Program-made: the position numbers and the translations under genes | The notes under the pieces: model-generated | The model's database searches: none | Told to the model about the DNA's origin: nothing | Seen by the model: the letters and a program-made list of their open reading frames with translations, nothing else | IMG/VR virus record: IMGVR_UViG_3300034170_000082 | Span: 1-39,852 of that record | Reading direction: 5' to 3' (one strand) | Length of the DNA stretch: 39,852 bases | Origin: a virus | In this document: positions 6,116-14,756 of the stretch, piece by piece | Position numbering within the stretch: position 1 is the stretch's first letter | How the letters are laid out: each line of letters opens with the position of its first letter

Positions 6116-7060
6116 GTGAGCGCTTCAGGGCACGTCATGCAGCTCGTTCGCGCGCACTTCGCGCGCGATGACCACGCTTTCGCGAGCGCCGCAATGGCCC
6201 TCGCCCGCGGCGCCAAGGTCGACGCGCTCCGCATGCAGATCACTTCGGCTGTCCGCGCTGGGTTTCGTCCGAATGGTGGCGCGCGCGGCGCCGAGCAAAT
6301 GCAGCAACTGCCACCATCGGCGGCGGCGAACAGCAAGATGTTGCAAACGCTGCCGCGCACGACGTTCGAAGATCTGCTGCTCCCAGTCGATATCCAGGCG
6401 CAGCTCGACGAATACGTGCTCGAGCTCGAGTACCGCCAAGAGCTCGCGCAGCGTGGGCTACGCGCTCGCAATCGTTTCCTATTCCACGGTCCGCCCGGGA
6501 ACGGCAAAACGATATCAAGCGCAGCGCTCGCGAACGCGCTTGGGCAACAGGCTTACGTCGTGTCGATCCCAGAGGTCGGCTCGATGTACCTCAACCAATC
6601 CGAGCGCAACCTGGCTGAGCTGTTCGGCGCGATCACGGACGGGACCGTCGTCGTGTTCGATGAGATTGACGCGATCGGGTCGCGACGCGGAGACGGTAAC
6701 TCTTCGGCAGGCAAGAGCATGAACAGCGTGGTCAACACCGTGCTGACGCTGCTCGACCGGCAGCGCAGCGGCGTGATCGTCGCGACCACCAACAGGCCGG
6801 ACATCATCGATCCGGCGCTGCTCAGGCGCTTCGATGAGCAGGTGCTTTTCCCAGCTCCGAGCAGCGAGCAGAAGCGCGCGCTCGCGCTGAAGCTCTGCGC
6901 AAGACACGAGATCGCCGAGGTCGACGTATCGCTGTGCGCGAACTTCGACGAGGTGTCCAAGCGCGTGGCTACCGAGGCGCGCCGCATCGTGATGACCGAG
7001 CTGCTCGCCGCAGAGTCGAGCGAAGACGAAGACCAAGGAGAATCAGATGAGCTCAACTGA
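6116..7060 (+). CDS. AAA+ ATPase
   Basis: This 314-residue protein has the classic AAA module after a ~90-residue helical N-terminal part. Walker A is GPPGNGKT (125-132), Walker B is VVVFDEID (D182, E183), sensor 1 is ATTN (223-226), and the arginine finger region is LLRRFDEQV (R237, R238). The start is GTG 6116, with AGGAGGA just upstream; an ATG at 6080 is weaker. It most resembles the FtsH/Vps4/proteasomal-ATPase type of AAA proteins. The last residues are acidic. It overlaps the next coiled-coil gene by 14 bases, so that protein may be its partner or adaptor. Substrate is unknown. Confidence 0.85.
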   Translation: MSASGHVMQLVRAHFARDDHAFASAAMALARGAKVDALRMQITSAVRAGFRPNGGARGAEQMQQLPPSAAANSKMLQTLPRTTFEDLLLPVDIQAQLDEYVLELEYRQELAQRGLRARNRFLFHGPPGNGKTISSAALANALGQQAYVVSIPEVGSMYLNQSERNLAELFGAITDGTVVVFDEIDAIGSRRGDGNSSAGKSMNSVVNTVLTLLDRQRSGVIVATTNRPDIIDPALLRRFDEQVLFPAPSSEQKRALALKLCARHEIAEVDVSLCANFDEVSKRVATEARRIVMTELLAAESSEDEDQGESDELN

Positions 7061-7535
7061 AGAGACCACCGAAAATCCCATGAAAAAGAAGAAGCCGAGC
7101 AAGCCGGATAAGTCCCATCGCGTGCGCGTCGAGCCGTACACGGATAGCCTGCTGTGCGACCTCACCCGCGAGGAGGTCGAAGCCTTCGCGCAGAAGGCCG
7201 GAGAGCTGCTCCAGCAGAAGGACGCCAAAGAGGACGAGTTCTCCGAGAAGCGGAAGGCGATGAAGTCTGAGCTTAAGACGCTCACCAAAGACTTCCGAGT
7301 GAACATGGACCATGTGCGCACTCGCCAAGAGTTCCGCCAGGTCGCGTGCCGTCGCGAGTTCGACTTCGATGCCAATCGCGTGCGCGAGGTGCGCGAGGAC
7401 AACGGCGTCGTGATGAGCGACCGCCCCATGACCGAGGACGAGAAGCACGAGCAGGGAGACTTGTTCCAGCCGGAAGGCGAACCTGAGCAGGGCGGGACAG
7501 GCGGCGGAGATCTCGACGACGAGTTCGGAGGCTGA
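7047..7535 (+). CDS. Charged coiled-coil protein, probable partner of the AAA+ ATPase
   Basis: The 162-residue protein has a Lys-rich N-terminus, a helical coiled-coil segment (EVEAFAQKAGELLQQKDAKE onward, to about residue 105), and an acidic Gly-rich tail (GGTGGGDLDDEFGG). AAGGAG precedes ATG 7047, which lies inside the ATPase gene. The acidic tail resembles those of single-strand DNA binding proteins or adaptors, but I see no OB fold. Partnering with the ATPase is inferred only from the overlap. Confidence 0.7.
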   Translation: MSSTEETTENPMKKKKPSKPDKSHRVRVEPYTDSLLCDLTREEVEAFAQKAGELLQQKDAKEDEFSEKRKAMKSELKTLTKDFRVNMDHVRTRQEFRQVACRREFDFDANRVREVREDNGVVMSDRPMTEDEKHEQGDLFQPEGEPEQGGTGGGDLDDEFGG

Positions 7536-7538
7536 TCC

Positions 7539-7787
7539 ATGTTCGACGCCCGCGCCGCCGCAAAGAACCGCGCCGTCACCGCGCGTGACAGCCTATTCAG
7601 GCTCGAGCAGCAGCTCGACCGAGAGCGGCGTGAGCTCGCGGCGGCGCGCGCGGACGGGTCGATCACGACCGACGACGCAGCGGCCGTCGAGGACCTGATC
7701 CAGGTCGACGTGCTGCGGGTGACGCACGCGGCCCACGTGGCTGAGCTGCTCGAGGAGATCGGGCGCGGAAAGCGGGTGCTGAGATGA
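7539..7787 (+). CDS. Hypothetical 82-residue coiled-coil protein
   Basis: Almost the whole protein is helical, with heptad-like Leu and Ala spacing (LFRLEQQLDRERRELAAARA). It ends in an ATGA overlap with the next gene. No family is recognised. Confidence 0.6.
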   Translation: MFDARAAAKNRAVTARDSLFRLEQQLDRERRELAAARADGSITTDDAAAVEDLIQVDVLRVTHAAHVAELLEEIGRGKRVLR

Positions 7788-8002
7788 TGGTGCTGGCAGG
7801 CTTGTCCGGTCTCGCCGCGGTCGTGATGACGCGGCTCGCGCTCCGCTATCACCGGCGCGCCGTCACGGCGGAGGCGAAGCTTGAGCTGGCAGAAACTCGG
7901 TTCGCCGAGAGTGTTCGGGCTCGCTTTCGCGCTGAGGCGCTCAACGTGCGCAACCGGAACCGACGCGCTGACCTCGTGATCGAGGGGGGCCGGGCGTCGT
8001 GA
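7784..8002 (+). CDS. Hypothetical membrane-anchored helical protein, 72 residues
   Basis: The N-terminus MMVLAGLSGLAAVVMTRLAL is a probable membrane anchor or uncleaved signal. It is followed by an Arg- and Glu-rich helix. The topology resembles phage i-spanins, but there is no lysis cassette nearby, so I do not assign that role. It is coupled on both sides by ATGA and GTGA overlaps. Confidence 0.55.
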   Translation: MMVLAGLSGLAAVVMTRLALRYHRRAVTAEAKLELAETRFAESVRARFRAEALNVRNRNRRADLVIEGGRAS

Positions 8003-8403
8003 GCGTCCTGCGCCTCCGCTGGGACCCACACACCAAGCCCACCACCGACATGACGGGGCAGCGCTTCGGTGATCTCGTAGCCGTGCGCCCGATCGAGCGG
8101 GCTAAAAAGACCGTGCGCGAGCGCCTGCGCCGCCACACTCGCCCCGAAACTCTCGCGTCAAAGCGAGAGATCGAGCGCAGGTATCGGGTTGCGAATAAGC
8201 GCAAGAACGCCGTTCACGTAACCCTTTTTAAGGCGATCAAGAGCGGCAAGCTCGTCCGTGGTTCCTGCGAAGCGTGCGGAGCGGTCGAGGTAGAGGGGCA
8301 TCACGACGACTATGCACAACCGCTGCAAGTGCGCTGGCTCTGCCACGTTCACCACAAATCCTGGCACAAGGAAAACGGAGAGGGGGCAAATGCCCATGTC
8401 TGA
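7999..8403 (+). CDS. TGQRFG-motif protein with HNH-like zinc domain
   Basis: Starting at GTG 7999, the protein has MTGQRFGDLVAVRP (about residues 18-31) followed by a basic helical linker. A C-terminal domain has CEACG, then EGHHDDY, then VRWLCHVHHKSWH. The last part resembles zinc-binding HNH-like domains common in phages, but a full catalytic HNH set is not obvious. The N-terminal motif recurs in the gene at 15401-15661. Its start overlaps the previous stop. DNA binding is inferred. Confidence 0.65.
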   Translation: MSVLRLRWDPHTKPTTDMTGQRFGDLVAVRPIERAKKTVRERLRRHTRPETLASKREIERRYRVANKRKNAVHVTLFKAIKSGKLVRGSCEACGAVEVEGHHDDYAQPLQVRWLCHVHHKSWHKENGEGANAHV

Positions 8404-8707
8404 CCGCTCCGCCCCCTGCGGCTGCGACGAGAGCGCGCAGCTGCGCGCCGAGCTCGCATACACGCTGCACCTGCTCCGGGATACAGAGGCTGGGCTTCGC
8501 TGCGCGCTCAAACGTCTCGACGCGCTGCTCGAAGACACACCTCCGCCCGTCGCGATTTCTTCGGTGGTCGCGCCCACGGCTAACCACCACCTAGCGAATT
8601 CTGCGCCAAGCGCGAATCAAGCCGAGTTGACCAGTGGCGACGACTCGAAACGCACCGATGTTCAGGACAGTGATGCCGCTCCGGGGCGCAAAGGAGCGCC
8701 ACAGTGA
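8390..8707 (+). CDS. Hypothetical 105-residue protein
   Basis: The start at ATG 8390 (or ATG 8396) has AGGGGG just upstream; an earlier ATG at 8312 lies well inside the previous gene. The N-terminus has CGCDES, then a helix (LRAELAYTLHLLRDTEAGLR), and a polar Ser/Asn/Asp-rich tail. It ends in a GTGA overlap with the methylase gene. No family is recognised. Confidence 0.55.
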   Translation: MPMSDRSAPCGCDESAQLRAELAYTLHLLRDTEAGLRCALKRLDALLEDTPPPVAISSVVAPTANHHLANSAPSANQAELTSGDDSKRTDVQDSDAAPGRKGAPQ

Positions 8708-9624
8708 GCGAGCATTTACGCGCACCGTTCGCGTATTTCGGAGGCAAGCGCACCGTAGCCGATCTTGTGTGGCGCCGATTCGGTCGGCCAAAGCAGTATA
8801 TCGAGCCTTTCTGCGGGAGCGCGGCAATCCTATTAGGCGCGCGAGAGCCCGCGTCGCTAGAGGTGGTGAACGACCTCAATGGGTTCATCGCAAACTTCTG
8901 GCGAGCGACCAAGCATCAGCCTGCTGCGGTTGCGCAACACGCGGATTATCCCGTCAGCCACATAGACCTTGGGGCGCGACATCGTTGGCTGATGGGGGAG
9001 CGCCAGCGTATTGGTGAGGCTCTTCAAGATCCCGATTGGCCAGGTGATCCGAAGTCCGCAGGCTGGTGGCTATGGGGACAATGCTGCTGGATCGGATCGG
9101 GATGGTGCGACTGGTCAGGCCGGATCCCGCATACGAGCGATGCCGGCATGGGCATTCATGCAGTAGGCAAGATCCCGCATACGAGCAATGCCGACATGGG
9201 CACACTGCTCACGTATGCCGGGATAAAGGCATGGGAATGGCTCCATCGTATTGCCGCGCGTCTTGAGCGTGTGCGCGTCACACATGGGTCATGGGATCGC
9301 TGCCTCAACCATCACTACGGGAAGGACGACACCGCGGTATTTTTGGATCCGCCATACAAGGACTATGAGGCGCTCTACGGGGCTGGCGGAGCGTCCATCG
9401 CGAGTGGCGTTTGCGACTGGGCTCGCGAGAACGCGAACCTGCGGATAGCGCTTTGTGGACACGTGGGAGATTACGAGTTGGCTGGCTGGGACGTCGTACG
9501 TTGGGAGCGCTCCGGTAATACATACGGAGGCTCTGGAACGAAGGACCAGGAGACCATTTGGTTTTCTCCCTCATGCCTTCGTGACGATCCCGCGCAACGC
9601 GCACTGTTCACGGAGGGTGCGTGA
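8704..9624 (+). CDS. Dam-like DNA adenine methyltransferase (D12 class)
   Basis: The 306-residue enzyme has the SAM-binding motif FAYFGGKR (9-16), EPFCGSAA (34-41), VNDLN, and the catalytic DPPY (215-218) in VFLDPPYKDYEAL. The order fits D12-class adenine-N6 methylases such as Dam. GTG 8704 overlaps the upstream stop. A 16-residue in-frame duplication (IPHTS-A-MG, twice) lies in the variable region before DPPY. With the MT-A70 gene at the left edge, the phage carries at least two adenine methylases. Target site is unknown. Confidence 0.88.
   Translation: MSEHLRAPFAYFGGKRTVADLVWRRFGRPKQYIEPFCGSAAILLGAREPASLEVVNDLNGFIANFWRATKHQPAAVAQHADYPVSHIDLGARHRWLMGERQRIGEALQDPDWPGDPKSAGWWLWGQCCWIGSGWCDWSGRIPHTSDAGMGIHAVGKIPHTSNADMGTLLTYAGIKAWEWLHRIAARLERVRVTHGSWDRCLNHHYGKDDTAVFLDPPYKDYEALYGAGGASIASGVCDWARENANLRIALCGHVGDYELAGWDVVRWERSGNTYGGSGTKDQETIWFSPSCLRDDPAQRALFTEGA
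9123..9202 (+). repeat. 32-bp direct repeat, 48-bp period, inside the methylase gene
   Basis: Two copies (9123-9154 and 9171-9202) differ at two positions. Both begin GATCCCGCATACGAGC and end CATGGGCA. The 48-base period keeps the reading frame, duplicating a 16-residue segment. Confidence 0.85.
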
Positions 9625-9785
9625 CGCTCTACGCGCCGGTTCGTTGCGTCGTGCACCAGCTCAGCGACGCTGACCTGTACCGACGCATGAGGGCGACGCT
9701 GCGGGTACTCCGTAGCCTCGACACCTGCGTCTGCTGCCTGCGGCGCGCGGCGTCGTTTTCTCGCAAGCGACTGGAGGAGCGGTGA
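9621..9785 (+). CDS. Hypothetical 54-residue protein
   Basis: GTG 9621 overlaps the methylase stop (GTGA), and the ORF ends in another GTGA overlap with the RusA-like gene. It reads MTLYAPVRCVVHQLSDADLY and has a CVCC motif with basic residues near the end. The overlaps on both sides are the evidence. Possibly a small zinc-binding protein; function unknown. Confidence 0.5.
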   Translation: MTLYAPVRCVVHQLSDADLYRRMRATLRVLRSLDTCVCCLRRAASFSRKRLEER

Positions 9786-10144
9786 AAGTAACGTTGCCGC
9801 TGCGGACCGTGAGCACGCTCAACCAACGCGAGCACTGGGCGCAACGACAGAAGCGCACCCGTGACCATCGCGGGGCTGCCATGATCTTCAGTCTGTCGTC
9901 CTTAAAAAAGGCGCCTGGAGGCCGCGTGTGCCTGCCGGTAGTCGTGCGGCTGACGCGCGTGGCCCCGAGCTCAGGTCTCGACGGAGACAACCTTCAGGGC
10001 GCGCTGAAGGCCGTGCGTGACGGCGTCGCTGACGCGCTCGGTGTCGACGACCGAGACTCACGGGTCCGCTGGGAATACGCGCAGCGCAGGGGCGCTCCGA
10101 AGCGGTACGCGGTCGAGATCGAGATTCTCCAGGAGGACTCATGA
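9782..10144 (+). CDS. RusA-like Holliday junction resolvase
   Basis: The 120-residue protein matches the RusA family, which cuts Holliday junctions and branched DNA. The key region is GLDGDNLQGALKAVRDGVAD, then ALGVDDRDSRVRWEY, holding the conserved Asp residues. The N-terminus (LPLRTVSTLNQREHWAQRQK) also fits. It sits between the methylase and the replication initiator, and works naturally with the RecE/RecT pair on the other strand. Confidence 0.82.
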   Translation: MKVTLPLRTVSTLNQREHWAQRQKRTRDHRGAAMIFSLSSLKKAPGGRVCLPVVVRLTRVAPSSGLDGDNLQGALKAVRDGVADALGVDDRDSRVRWEYAQRRGAPKRYAVEIEILQEDS

Positions 10145-10172
10145 ACACGCTGAACCTGCGCATCGGAGAGAA

Positions 10173-11033
10173 ATGACGCACTGGCAGATGGATGATCAGT
10201 TCTTGGGTCACCACAAGACCAAGCGCGCTCTCCGTGCTGGCGCGGAAGCGCTGCAGATGTGGGTCGCGTTGCGCACCTACGTCGCGATCAATCTGAGCGA
10301 CGGGAAGGTCCCAGACGAGGACATCGATGACCTGCCTCACGCACCGAAGAGCCCGCGCAAATGGCTCAAAATTCTTGTGGAATGCGGGATGCCGCTCGAC
10401 AACGGGTCGCGCGGTCCAGGTCTAGTGGATCCAACCGATGGCGGCTGGTACCTGCACGACTTCCACGTTCACGGCGAGAACAAGGTGGTGGTTGAGGCGC
10501 GCCGCGCCAACAACCGAGAGCGCCAGCAGCGCTTCCGCCAAGCGCGTGACTCACGCGCGACAAACACTCCTCCTAAAAGCGTTACAATGAGCGTTAGTAA
10601 CGCCGTTACTAACACCGTGAGTAACGCTACCCCATCCCATCCCATCCCATCCGATCCAGATCTACCTGAAACCACCACCCAAAGACCTGAAAGCAAGAAC
10701 GCAGAAAAGCCGCAGTTGGACGGCGGTAGTGGTCGTGAACTAACGGAAAAGACCGCCTGCCCGAGCGATCTCAGACTCACTGACGGTCAAAAACAGACGC
10801 TGCTGGTAGCGATGATCCCAGAATGGGCGATAGATCAGCTAACCACGCGATTCGTAGCGAACTACATCGCCGATCCGAACGACATTCGTTTGCTCGAGTC
10901 GTGGCGCAAGTGCCTTTCGCAGGCGGTTTGTGGGTGGTGGAACAATACGAGGACACGTCCGAAGGCCCCCGCCAGGGCGTCAGCTGACCAGGACGATACC
11001 GGAGGCTACGGAAAAGCCTCGGATTGGCAGTAG
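10173..11033 (+). CDS. Phage replication initiator / replisome organiser
   Basis: The 286-residue protein has an N-terminal winged-helix-like part (WQMDDQFLGHHKTKRALRAG, then LHDFHVHGENK), a polar linker, and a C-terminal domain with ending NNTRTRPK. The linker contains SVSNAVTNTVSNATPSHPIP, a style very common in phage replisome organisers, and is encoded by tandem CCCAT units (10631-10652). It precedes primase and helicase, so it likely binds the origin and loads the helicase. ATG 10173 has GGAGAGAA upstream; an earlier ATG at 10017 lies inside the RusA-like gene. Confidence 0.7.
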   Translation: MTHWQMDDQFLGHHKTKRALRAGAEALQMWVALRTYVAINLSDGKVPDEDIDDLPHAPKSPRKWLKILVECGMPLDNGSRGPGLVDPTDGGWYLHDFHVHGENKVVVEARRANNRERQQRFRQARDSRATNTPPKSVTMSVSNAVTNTVSNATPSHPIPSDPDLPETTTQRPESKNAEKPQLDGGSGRELTEKTACPSDLRLTDGQKQTLLVAMIPEWAIDQLTTRFVANYIADPNDIRLLESWRKCLSQAVCGWWNNTRTRPKAPARASADQDDTGGYGKASDWQ

Positions 11034-11035
11034 TA

Positions 11036-12091
11036 ATGGCTGACCGCGAGCTAGTTCACGCGATTCGCCGAGCGCTTTCGACTCCGAAGCGCGTCTGCGA
11101 GCAGCTTGGTCTCAAAATTGAGCAGGCTTCGGGCTCATACGTCCTGTGCTGCTGCCCGGTTCACGCTGAAAAAACCGGCTCAATGTCCGTCAGGGTCAAA
11201 GACGGGACCATCGGTGTGCGGTGTTTTGGCTGCGGATTCACCGGTGACGTCCTGACGCTGGTGGCCGCCGTGCATGGGCTCGACTCGCGGAATAGCTTCC
11301 GCGAAGTGCTCGCGACTGCCGCCGAACTCGCCGGCATGCATGCCGAGGCGGACTCCATCCGCGCCGGCCGCGCCGCTCCCGAGCGAGCGCCCCTGCCGGC
11401 GCTGCCGCCTGAGCCCGAGCGCGACTACCCGCCAGCGGCCGAGGTCGCGGAGCTCTGGGGGTCCACGATCCAGGTCACGGACGACGCTCAGGCGTCCGAG
11501 CTTCTGGTGTCGCGCCGGATTGACCCCGATGCGGTCGCTAGGCTGGACGCTGCTCGCGTTTTGAGGGTCGACACGCATGACACCCGCATTCCGGACTGGG
11601 CGCGTTTTAAAGGGCGCCTAGCGGCCTCTAAGGCATGGCCCAAATCGGGACACCGGATGCTGTTGCCGGTGTACGATTCCGACGGAGCCATCCGGAGCGT
11701 CCGCGCGTGGCTCCTGACCGGTGACCCGACGCTACCGAAGCGCGTGCCGCCGGTCGGGTTCAAGGCCTCAGAGCTCGTGCTCGCGAGCCGCGACGCGGTG
11801 GATATGCTGCGCGGGGATGCGAGCCCGAGCCGGGTGATCATCACCGAGGGTGAGCCCGACTTCCTGGTGAGGTCTGTCGTCAGCCCAGGCGAGGCTGTCG
11901 TCGGCGTGCTCTCGGGCAGCTGGCACGAAGGCTTCGCGCGCCGCGTCCCCTACGGATCGCTCGTTGTCGTGCGGACGCACCGAGACCCGGCTGGAAACCG
12001 CTACGCCGCGAAGGTGATCGAGAGCGTGAAGAGCCGCGCGCGCACGGCGCGCTGGATGCCAGACGAGGAGCCGAATGTCACAGCAGCCTGA
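11036..12091 (+). CDS. DNA primase, CHC2 zinc finger plus TOPRIM
   Basis: The 351-residue protein begins with a CHC2-type zinc ribbon: C40, H43, C63, C66 in CPVHAEKTGSMSV and RCFGCGFTGD. A TOPRIM domain follows with VIITEGEPDFL (E271, D275) and a second acidic motif in VVVRTHRDPAGNRYA. That second motif reads HRDPAG instead of the usual DxDxAG, a variation to note. It should make RNA primers with the DnaB-like helicase next door, with which it overlaps by 17 bases. TTG 11024 is an alternative start. Confidence 0.85.
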   Translation: MADRELVHAIRRALSTPKRVCEQLGLKIEQASGSYVLCCCPVHAEKTGSMSVRVKDGTIGVRCFGCGFTGDVLTLVAAVHGLDSRNSFREVLATAAELAGMHAEADSIRAGRAAPERAPLPALPPEPERDYPPAAEVAELWGSTIQVTDDAQASELLVSRRIDPDAVARLDAARVLRVDTHDTRIPDWARFKGRLAASKAWPKSGHRMLLPVYDSDGAIRSVRAWLLTGDPTLPKRVPPVGFKASELVLASRDAVDMLRGDASPSRVIITEGEPDFLVRSVVSPGEAVVGVLSGSWHEGFARRVPYGSLVVVRTHRDPAGNRYAAKVIESVKSRARTARWMPDEEPNVTAA

Positions 12092-13106
12092 CGAAGCCGA
12101 CCTGCAGAAGTCCGGGAAGCTATCGAGCGATCCTGAGGCCGGCACCAAAGTGGTGGCCGACGCGGTGCCGCGAGTGCTCACGGTGCGCGATGTCCTGACG
12201 GCATCAGGAAACCGCGCGCTCTCGAACGACAAGACGGACAACTACACGACTGGTCACTACAAGCTCGATCGACTCACCGGAGGATTCAGGCCGTCGTTCG
12301 CCTGGCTACTCGGAGCTGACACGAGTTGGGGCAAGAGTTCCTGGTTAATCTCGGTGTGCGACGAGAATATCCGACGCGGGAAGAAGTGCCTGATCGTCTC
12401 GGCCGAGGACAGCGAAGAGACGTACGGAGACCGCCTGATGGTGCGCCGCGCGCGCGTCGATGCGCTCGCGTACCGCGATCGGAAGCTGAACAAGGAAGAC
12501 GCTTCGAAGGTGACGCGCATAATGGCTGACGCGGAACAGAAGCCGTTCTTTGTTGCTGCCTACGGCGACGAAAATTCGAAGGGGCGCGCGCGCGACGGAT
12601 GGCCCGTAGAGGAGCTACTGCCCCACCTGGCCAAGCTGGTGCGAGAGCAGGATATCGGGCTGGTAGCGTTCGATTACCTGCAGGAATTCTCGACGAAGCG
12701 TCGCTATCAAGATGAGCGCCTGAAGTTCAAGGCGATCGCCGGATCGATGCGGCGCTTCATTCGCGTGCTGAAGATCCGAGGCGTCATCATGTCGCAGCTC
12801 ACCATCACGACAGAAACGAAGCTGCCAAACCGGCACAACATCCGAGAGTGCCGCGATGTGGCAAACGGATCGGACGTGATTGTGCTCGGCTTCGAGCCGG
12901 AAAGCGATGTCCCGACCGCGCAGGGTCCAATCACTGCCGGGACAAAGTGCTTACACGTCGACAAGGTGAAGAACGGGCCGCGAGGCGCGCGTCTCCCGCT
13001 CGATTGGGACACGCACTCAGCGTGCTTCAACCGGGTGAATGACCCGGAGCTCGAGCGATACGAGGAATTCTCGGACGTGGCCGACGACGACTGGAGAGCG
13101 GAGTGA
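12075..13106 (+). CDS. DnaB-like replicative helicase, C-terminal domain only
   Basis: The protein has 343 residues. Walker A is GADTSWGKSS (80-89), preceded by TGHYKLDRLTGGF. Walker B is GLVAFDYLQEF (D200), and MSQL (239-242) matches the DnaB H3/H4 region. The first ~50 residues are polar and do not look like the DnaB N-terminal primase-binding domain. It follows the primase by overlap, so the two form the replication core. The usual DnaB GxGKT is altered to SWGKSS. Confidence 0.85.
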   Translation: MSQQPDEADLQKSGKLSSDPEAGTKVVADAVPRVLTVRDVLTASGNRALSNDKTDNYTTGHYKLDRLTGGFRPSFAWLLGADTSWGKSSWLISVCDENIRRGKKCLIVSAEDSEETYGDRLMVRRARVDALAYRDRKLNKEDASKVTRIMADAEQKPFFVAAYGDENSKGRARDGWPVEELLPHLAKLVREQDIGLVAFDYLQEFSTKRRYQDERLKFKAIAGSMRRFIRVLKIRGVIMSQLTITTETKLPNRHNIRECRDVANGSDVIVLGFEPESDVPTAQGPITAGTKCLHVDKVKNGPRGARLPLDWDTHSACFNRVNDPELERYEEFSDVADDDWRAE

Positions 13107-13306
13107 TGGACTACCGCCACCACACACCCGGGTGCCGCCACGGATTCGCGGCTGGATTCTGCCGTGTCCACGGATGCCCGCATGTGGAAGCTTTCGAGAT
13201 CAACCGGAAGGGTTACCTAGAGCCGGTGGATCCGTTGACCGACAGAAGACAGCGATGGGCTCGGGAGCGTGAGGACGAGACGCAACAAAAGGAGATTGCA
13301 AGATGA
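13103..13306 (+). CDS. Small Cys/His-rich protein
   Basis: Starting at GTG 13103 or ATG 13106, the N-terminal half has GCRHGFAAGFCRVHGCPH, with three Cys and several His that could bind zinc. The C-terminal half is charged. It overlaps both the helicase and the next gene. No family is recognised. Confidence 0.6.
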   Translation: MMDYRHHTPGCRHGFAAGFCRVHGCPHVEAFEINRKGYLEPVDPLTDRRQRWAREREDETQQKEIAR

Positions 13307-13656
13307 CCGATGTGTTTGAGAAAAGCGAAGAGTTAGTTGGCAGGATGACTAAGATGATTGACGCCATCAGAGCCGCTGGTGACATCGACGCAGACTACAA
13401 AGAGCTGCATGTGATGGCCCAGCTCAGTGTGGTCAAAGCCAACGAGGTGTGCGTCGAACGCAATCAGCAGTTGGCGGCGATCGACGCAAAGGAAGTGCAG
13501 CTGGCGCAAGCTCACCGCGAAACGATTGCTGCTCAGCATCGTGAGTGCTTGCAGATGACACTGACTGAGATGCGTCGCCATCATTCGGCGATCGAAGCGG
13601 AGGTTCGCATCGGGTTCGCGGCGCTGCTGGCTGCGACAGGCGAGCGAGGCAGATGA
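13303..13656 (+). CDS. Hypothetical 117-residue helical protein
   Basis: The protein is helical throughout (VFEKSEELVGRMTKMIDAIR and AHRETIAAQHRECLQMTLTE). A GGAGATTGCAAG site precedes ATG 13303. Codon use is slightly less GC-biased than the neighbours. It couples by ATGA-type overlap to the dUTPase gene. No family is recognised. Confidence 0.6.
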   Translation: MTDVFEKSEELVGRMTKMIDAIRAAGDIDADYKELHVMAQLSVVKANEVCVERNQQLAAIDAKEVQLAQAHRETIAAQHRECLQMTLTEMRRHHSAIEAEVRIGFAALLAATGERGR

Positions 13657-14087
13657 CGATGGCGAGCCAATTGGTCCGGTTCAAACGCCTCGATTCGCGC
13701 GCGCTGGTCCCTGAATACAAGACGCTCTGCGCCTCGGGAGCTGACCTACATGCGATCGAGGACTTCGAGCTCGCTGGTGGCTCAACGCGGCTCGTGCGCA
13801 CCGGAATCGCGGTCGAGATCCCAATCTGGCTAGAGGCGCAGGTGCGGCCACGGTCGGGTCTGAGCAAGGCAGGGATCCTTTGCGCGTTCGGCACGATCGA
13901 CGCCGACTATAGCGGTGAGATCGGGGTAGTGCTCACGAATCTGGGCGTCGCTTCGCGCAAGTTCAGCGCTGGCGACCGCATTGCGCAGCTGGTGGTTGCT
14001 CCGATCGAGCGTGTTTCCTTTCAGGAAGTGGACGACCTAAGCGAGACTGGGCGCGGGGCGGGCGGGTTTGGGAGCACAGGGCGATGA
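13653..14087 (+). CDS. dut: dUTP diphosphatase
   Basis: The 144-residue protein has all five motifs of trimeric dUTPases. They are SGADLHA, PRSGLS, GTIDADYSGEIGVVLTN, GDRIAQLVV and the C-terminal RGAGGFGSTGR. It hydrolyses dUTP to dUMP and pyrophosphate, keeping uracil out of phage DNA. Full length for the family. It is in the replication block and overlaps both neighbours. Confidence 0.95.
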   Translation: MTMASQLVRFKRLDSRALVPEYKTLCASGADLHAIEDFELAGGSTRLVRTGIAVEIPIWLEAQVRPRSGLSKAGILCAFGTIDADYSGEIGVVLTNLGVASRKFSAGDRIAQLVVAPIERVSFQEVDDLSETGRGAGGFGSTGR

Positions 14088-14722
14088 ACACCAGGACCAG
14101 CCCACACGCGCTAAAGCTCCGCAGCACCCCCACTGGCATAGAACAACTGTGCCCTGACTGTGGCGAATGGTGGCCAACTGAAGTCCAGTTCTGGGCGCAG
14201 TTCGGCCGGGCTCAGTGTGCGGCCTGCTGCACCAAAGCTGTGGAGAAGGCTCTCCAGGCGCACGATTGGGTATATGACCTACTCGGCGCCACCTGCTCAA
14301 AATGCGGTCGCTTTTGGGCGGGAGATGGCCTGTACATCAGCCCCGGCCAGCGCAGGCTAGAGGACGAGGCGGGCCCCTGTATTCGGCGCGAAGATTGCGA
14401 CCGGAATGCCGCGCCTCCAGAGCCAGCACGGTTACCAGAGTCTGCTTTTGCCGCCTCAGTCGACCGCCAGCTCGACAAGCGCAAGCACGCTCACTACTTC
14501 AATCCGACGCCGTTCGAGGCGGTCGACATCTACCGCGTGCTGCTGCTCTTCGGCGTGACCGACCCGTGCCTGCAGCACGCGGCGAAAAAGCTTCTCGTCG
14601 CTGGCGGACGCGGCGGCGGGAAGGACATCGGTTGCGACATTCAAGAGGCGATCGACACGCTGCTTAGGTGGCAGGAGATGCGAGCTGAAGAGGCGTACGC
14701 GGCCGGTGAACCCTGTGCTTGA
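14084..14722 (+). CDS. Zinc-ribbon protein with DUF3310-like C-terminus
   Basis: The 212-residue protein has two CxxC pairs (LCPDCGEWWP and CAACC) and a third (CSKCGRFW). Its last ~70 residues (HAHYFNPTPFEAVDIYRVLL, then KKLLVAGGRGGGKDIGCDIQ) resemble the small DUF3310 domain that phages often carry alone. That C-terminal match is moderate and from memory. The reaction is unknown. Confidence 0.55.
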   Translation: MNTRTSPHALKLRSTPTGIEQLCPDCGEWWPTEVQFWAQFGRAQCAACCTKAVEKALQAHDWVYDLLGATCSKCGRFWAGDGLYISPGQRRLEDEAGPCIRREDCDRNAAPPEPARLPESAFAASVDRQLDKRKHAHYFNPTPFEAVDIYRVLLLFGVTDPCLQHAAKKLLVAGGRGGGKDIGCDIQEAIDTLLRWQEMRAEEAYAAGEPCA

Positions 14723-14756
14723 CCTCACTGGTAATTCTGATGATTGCGGAGGAAAC

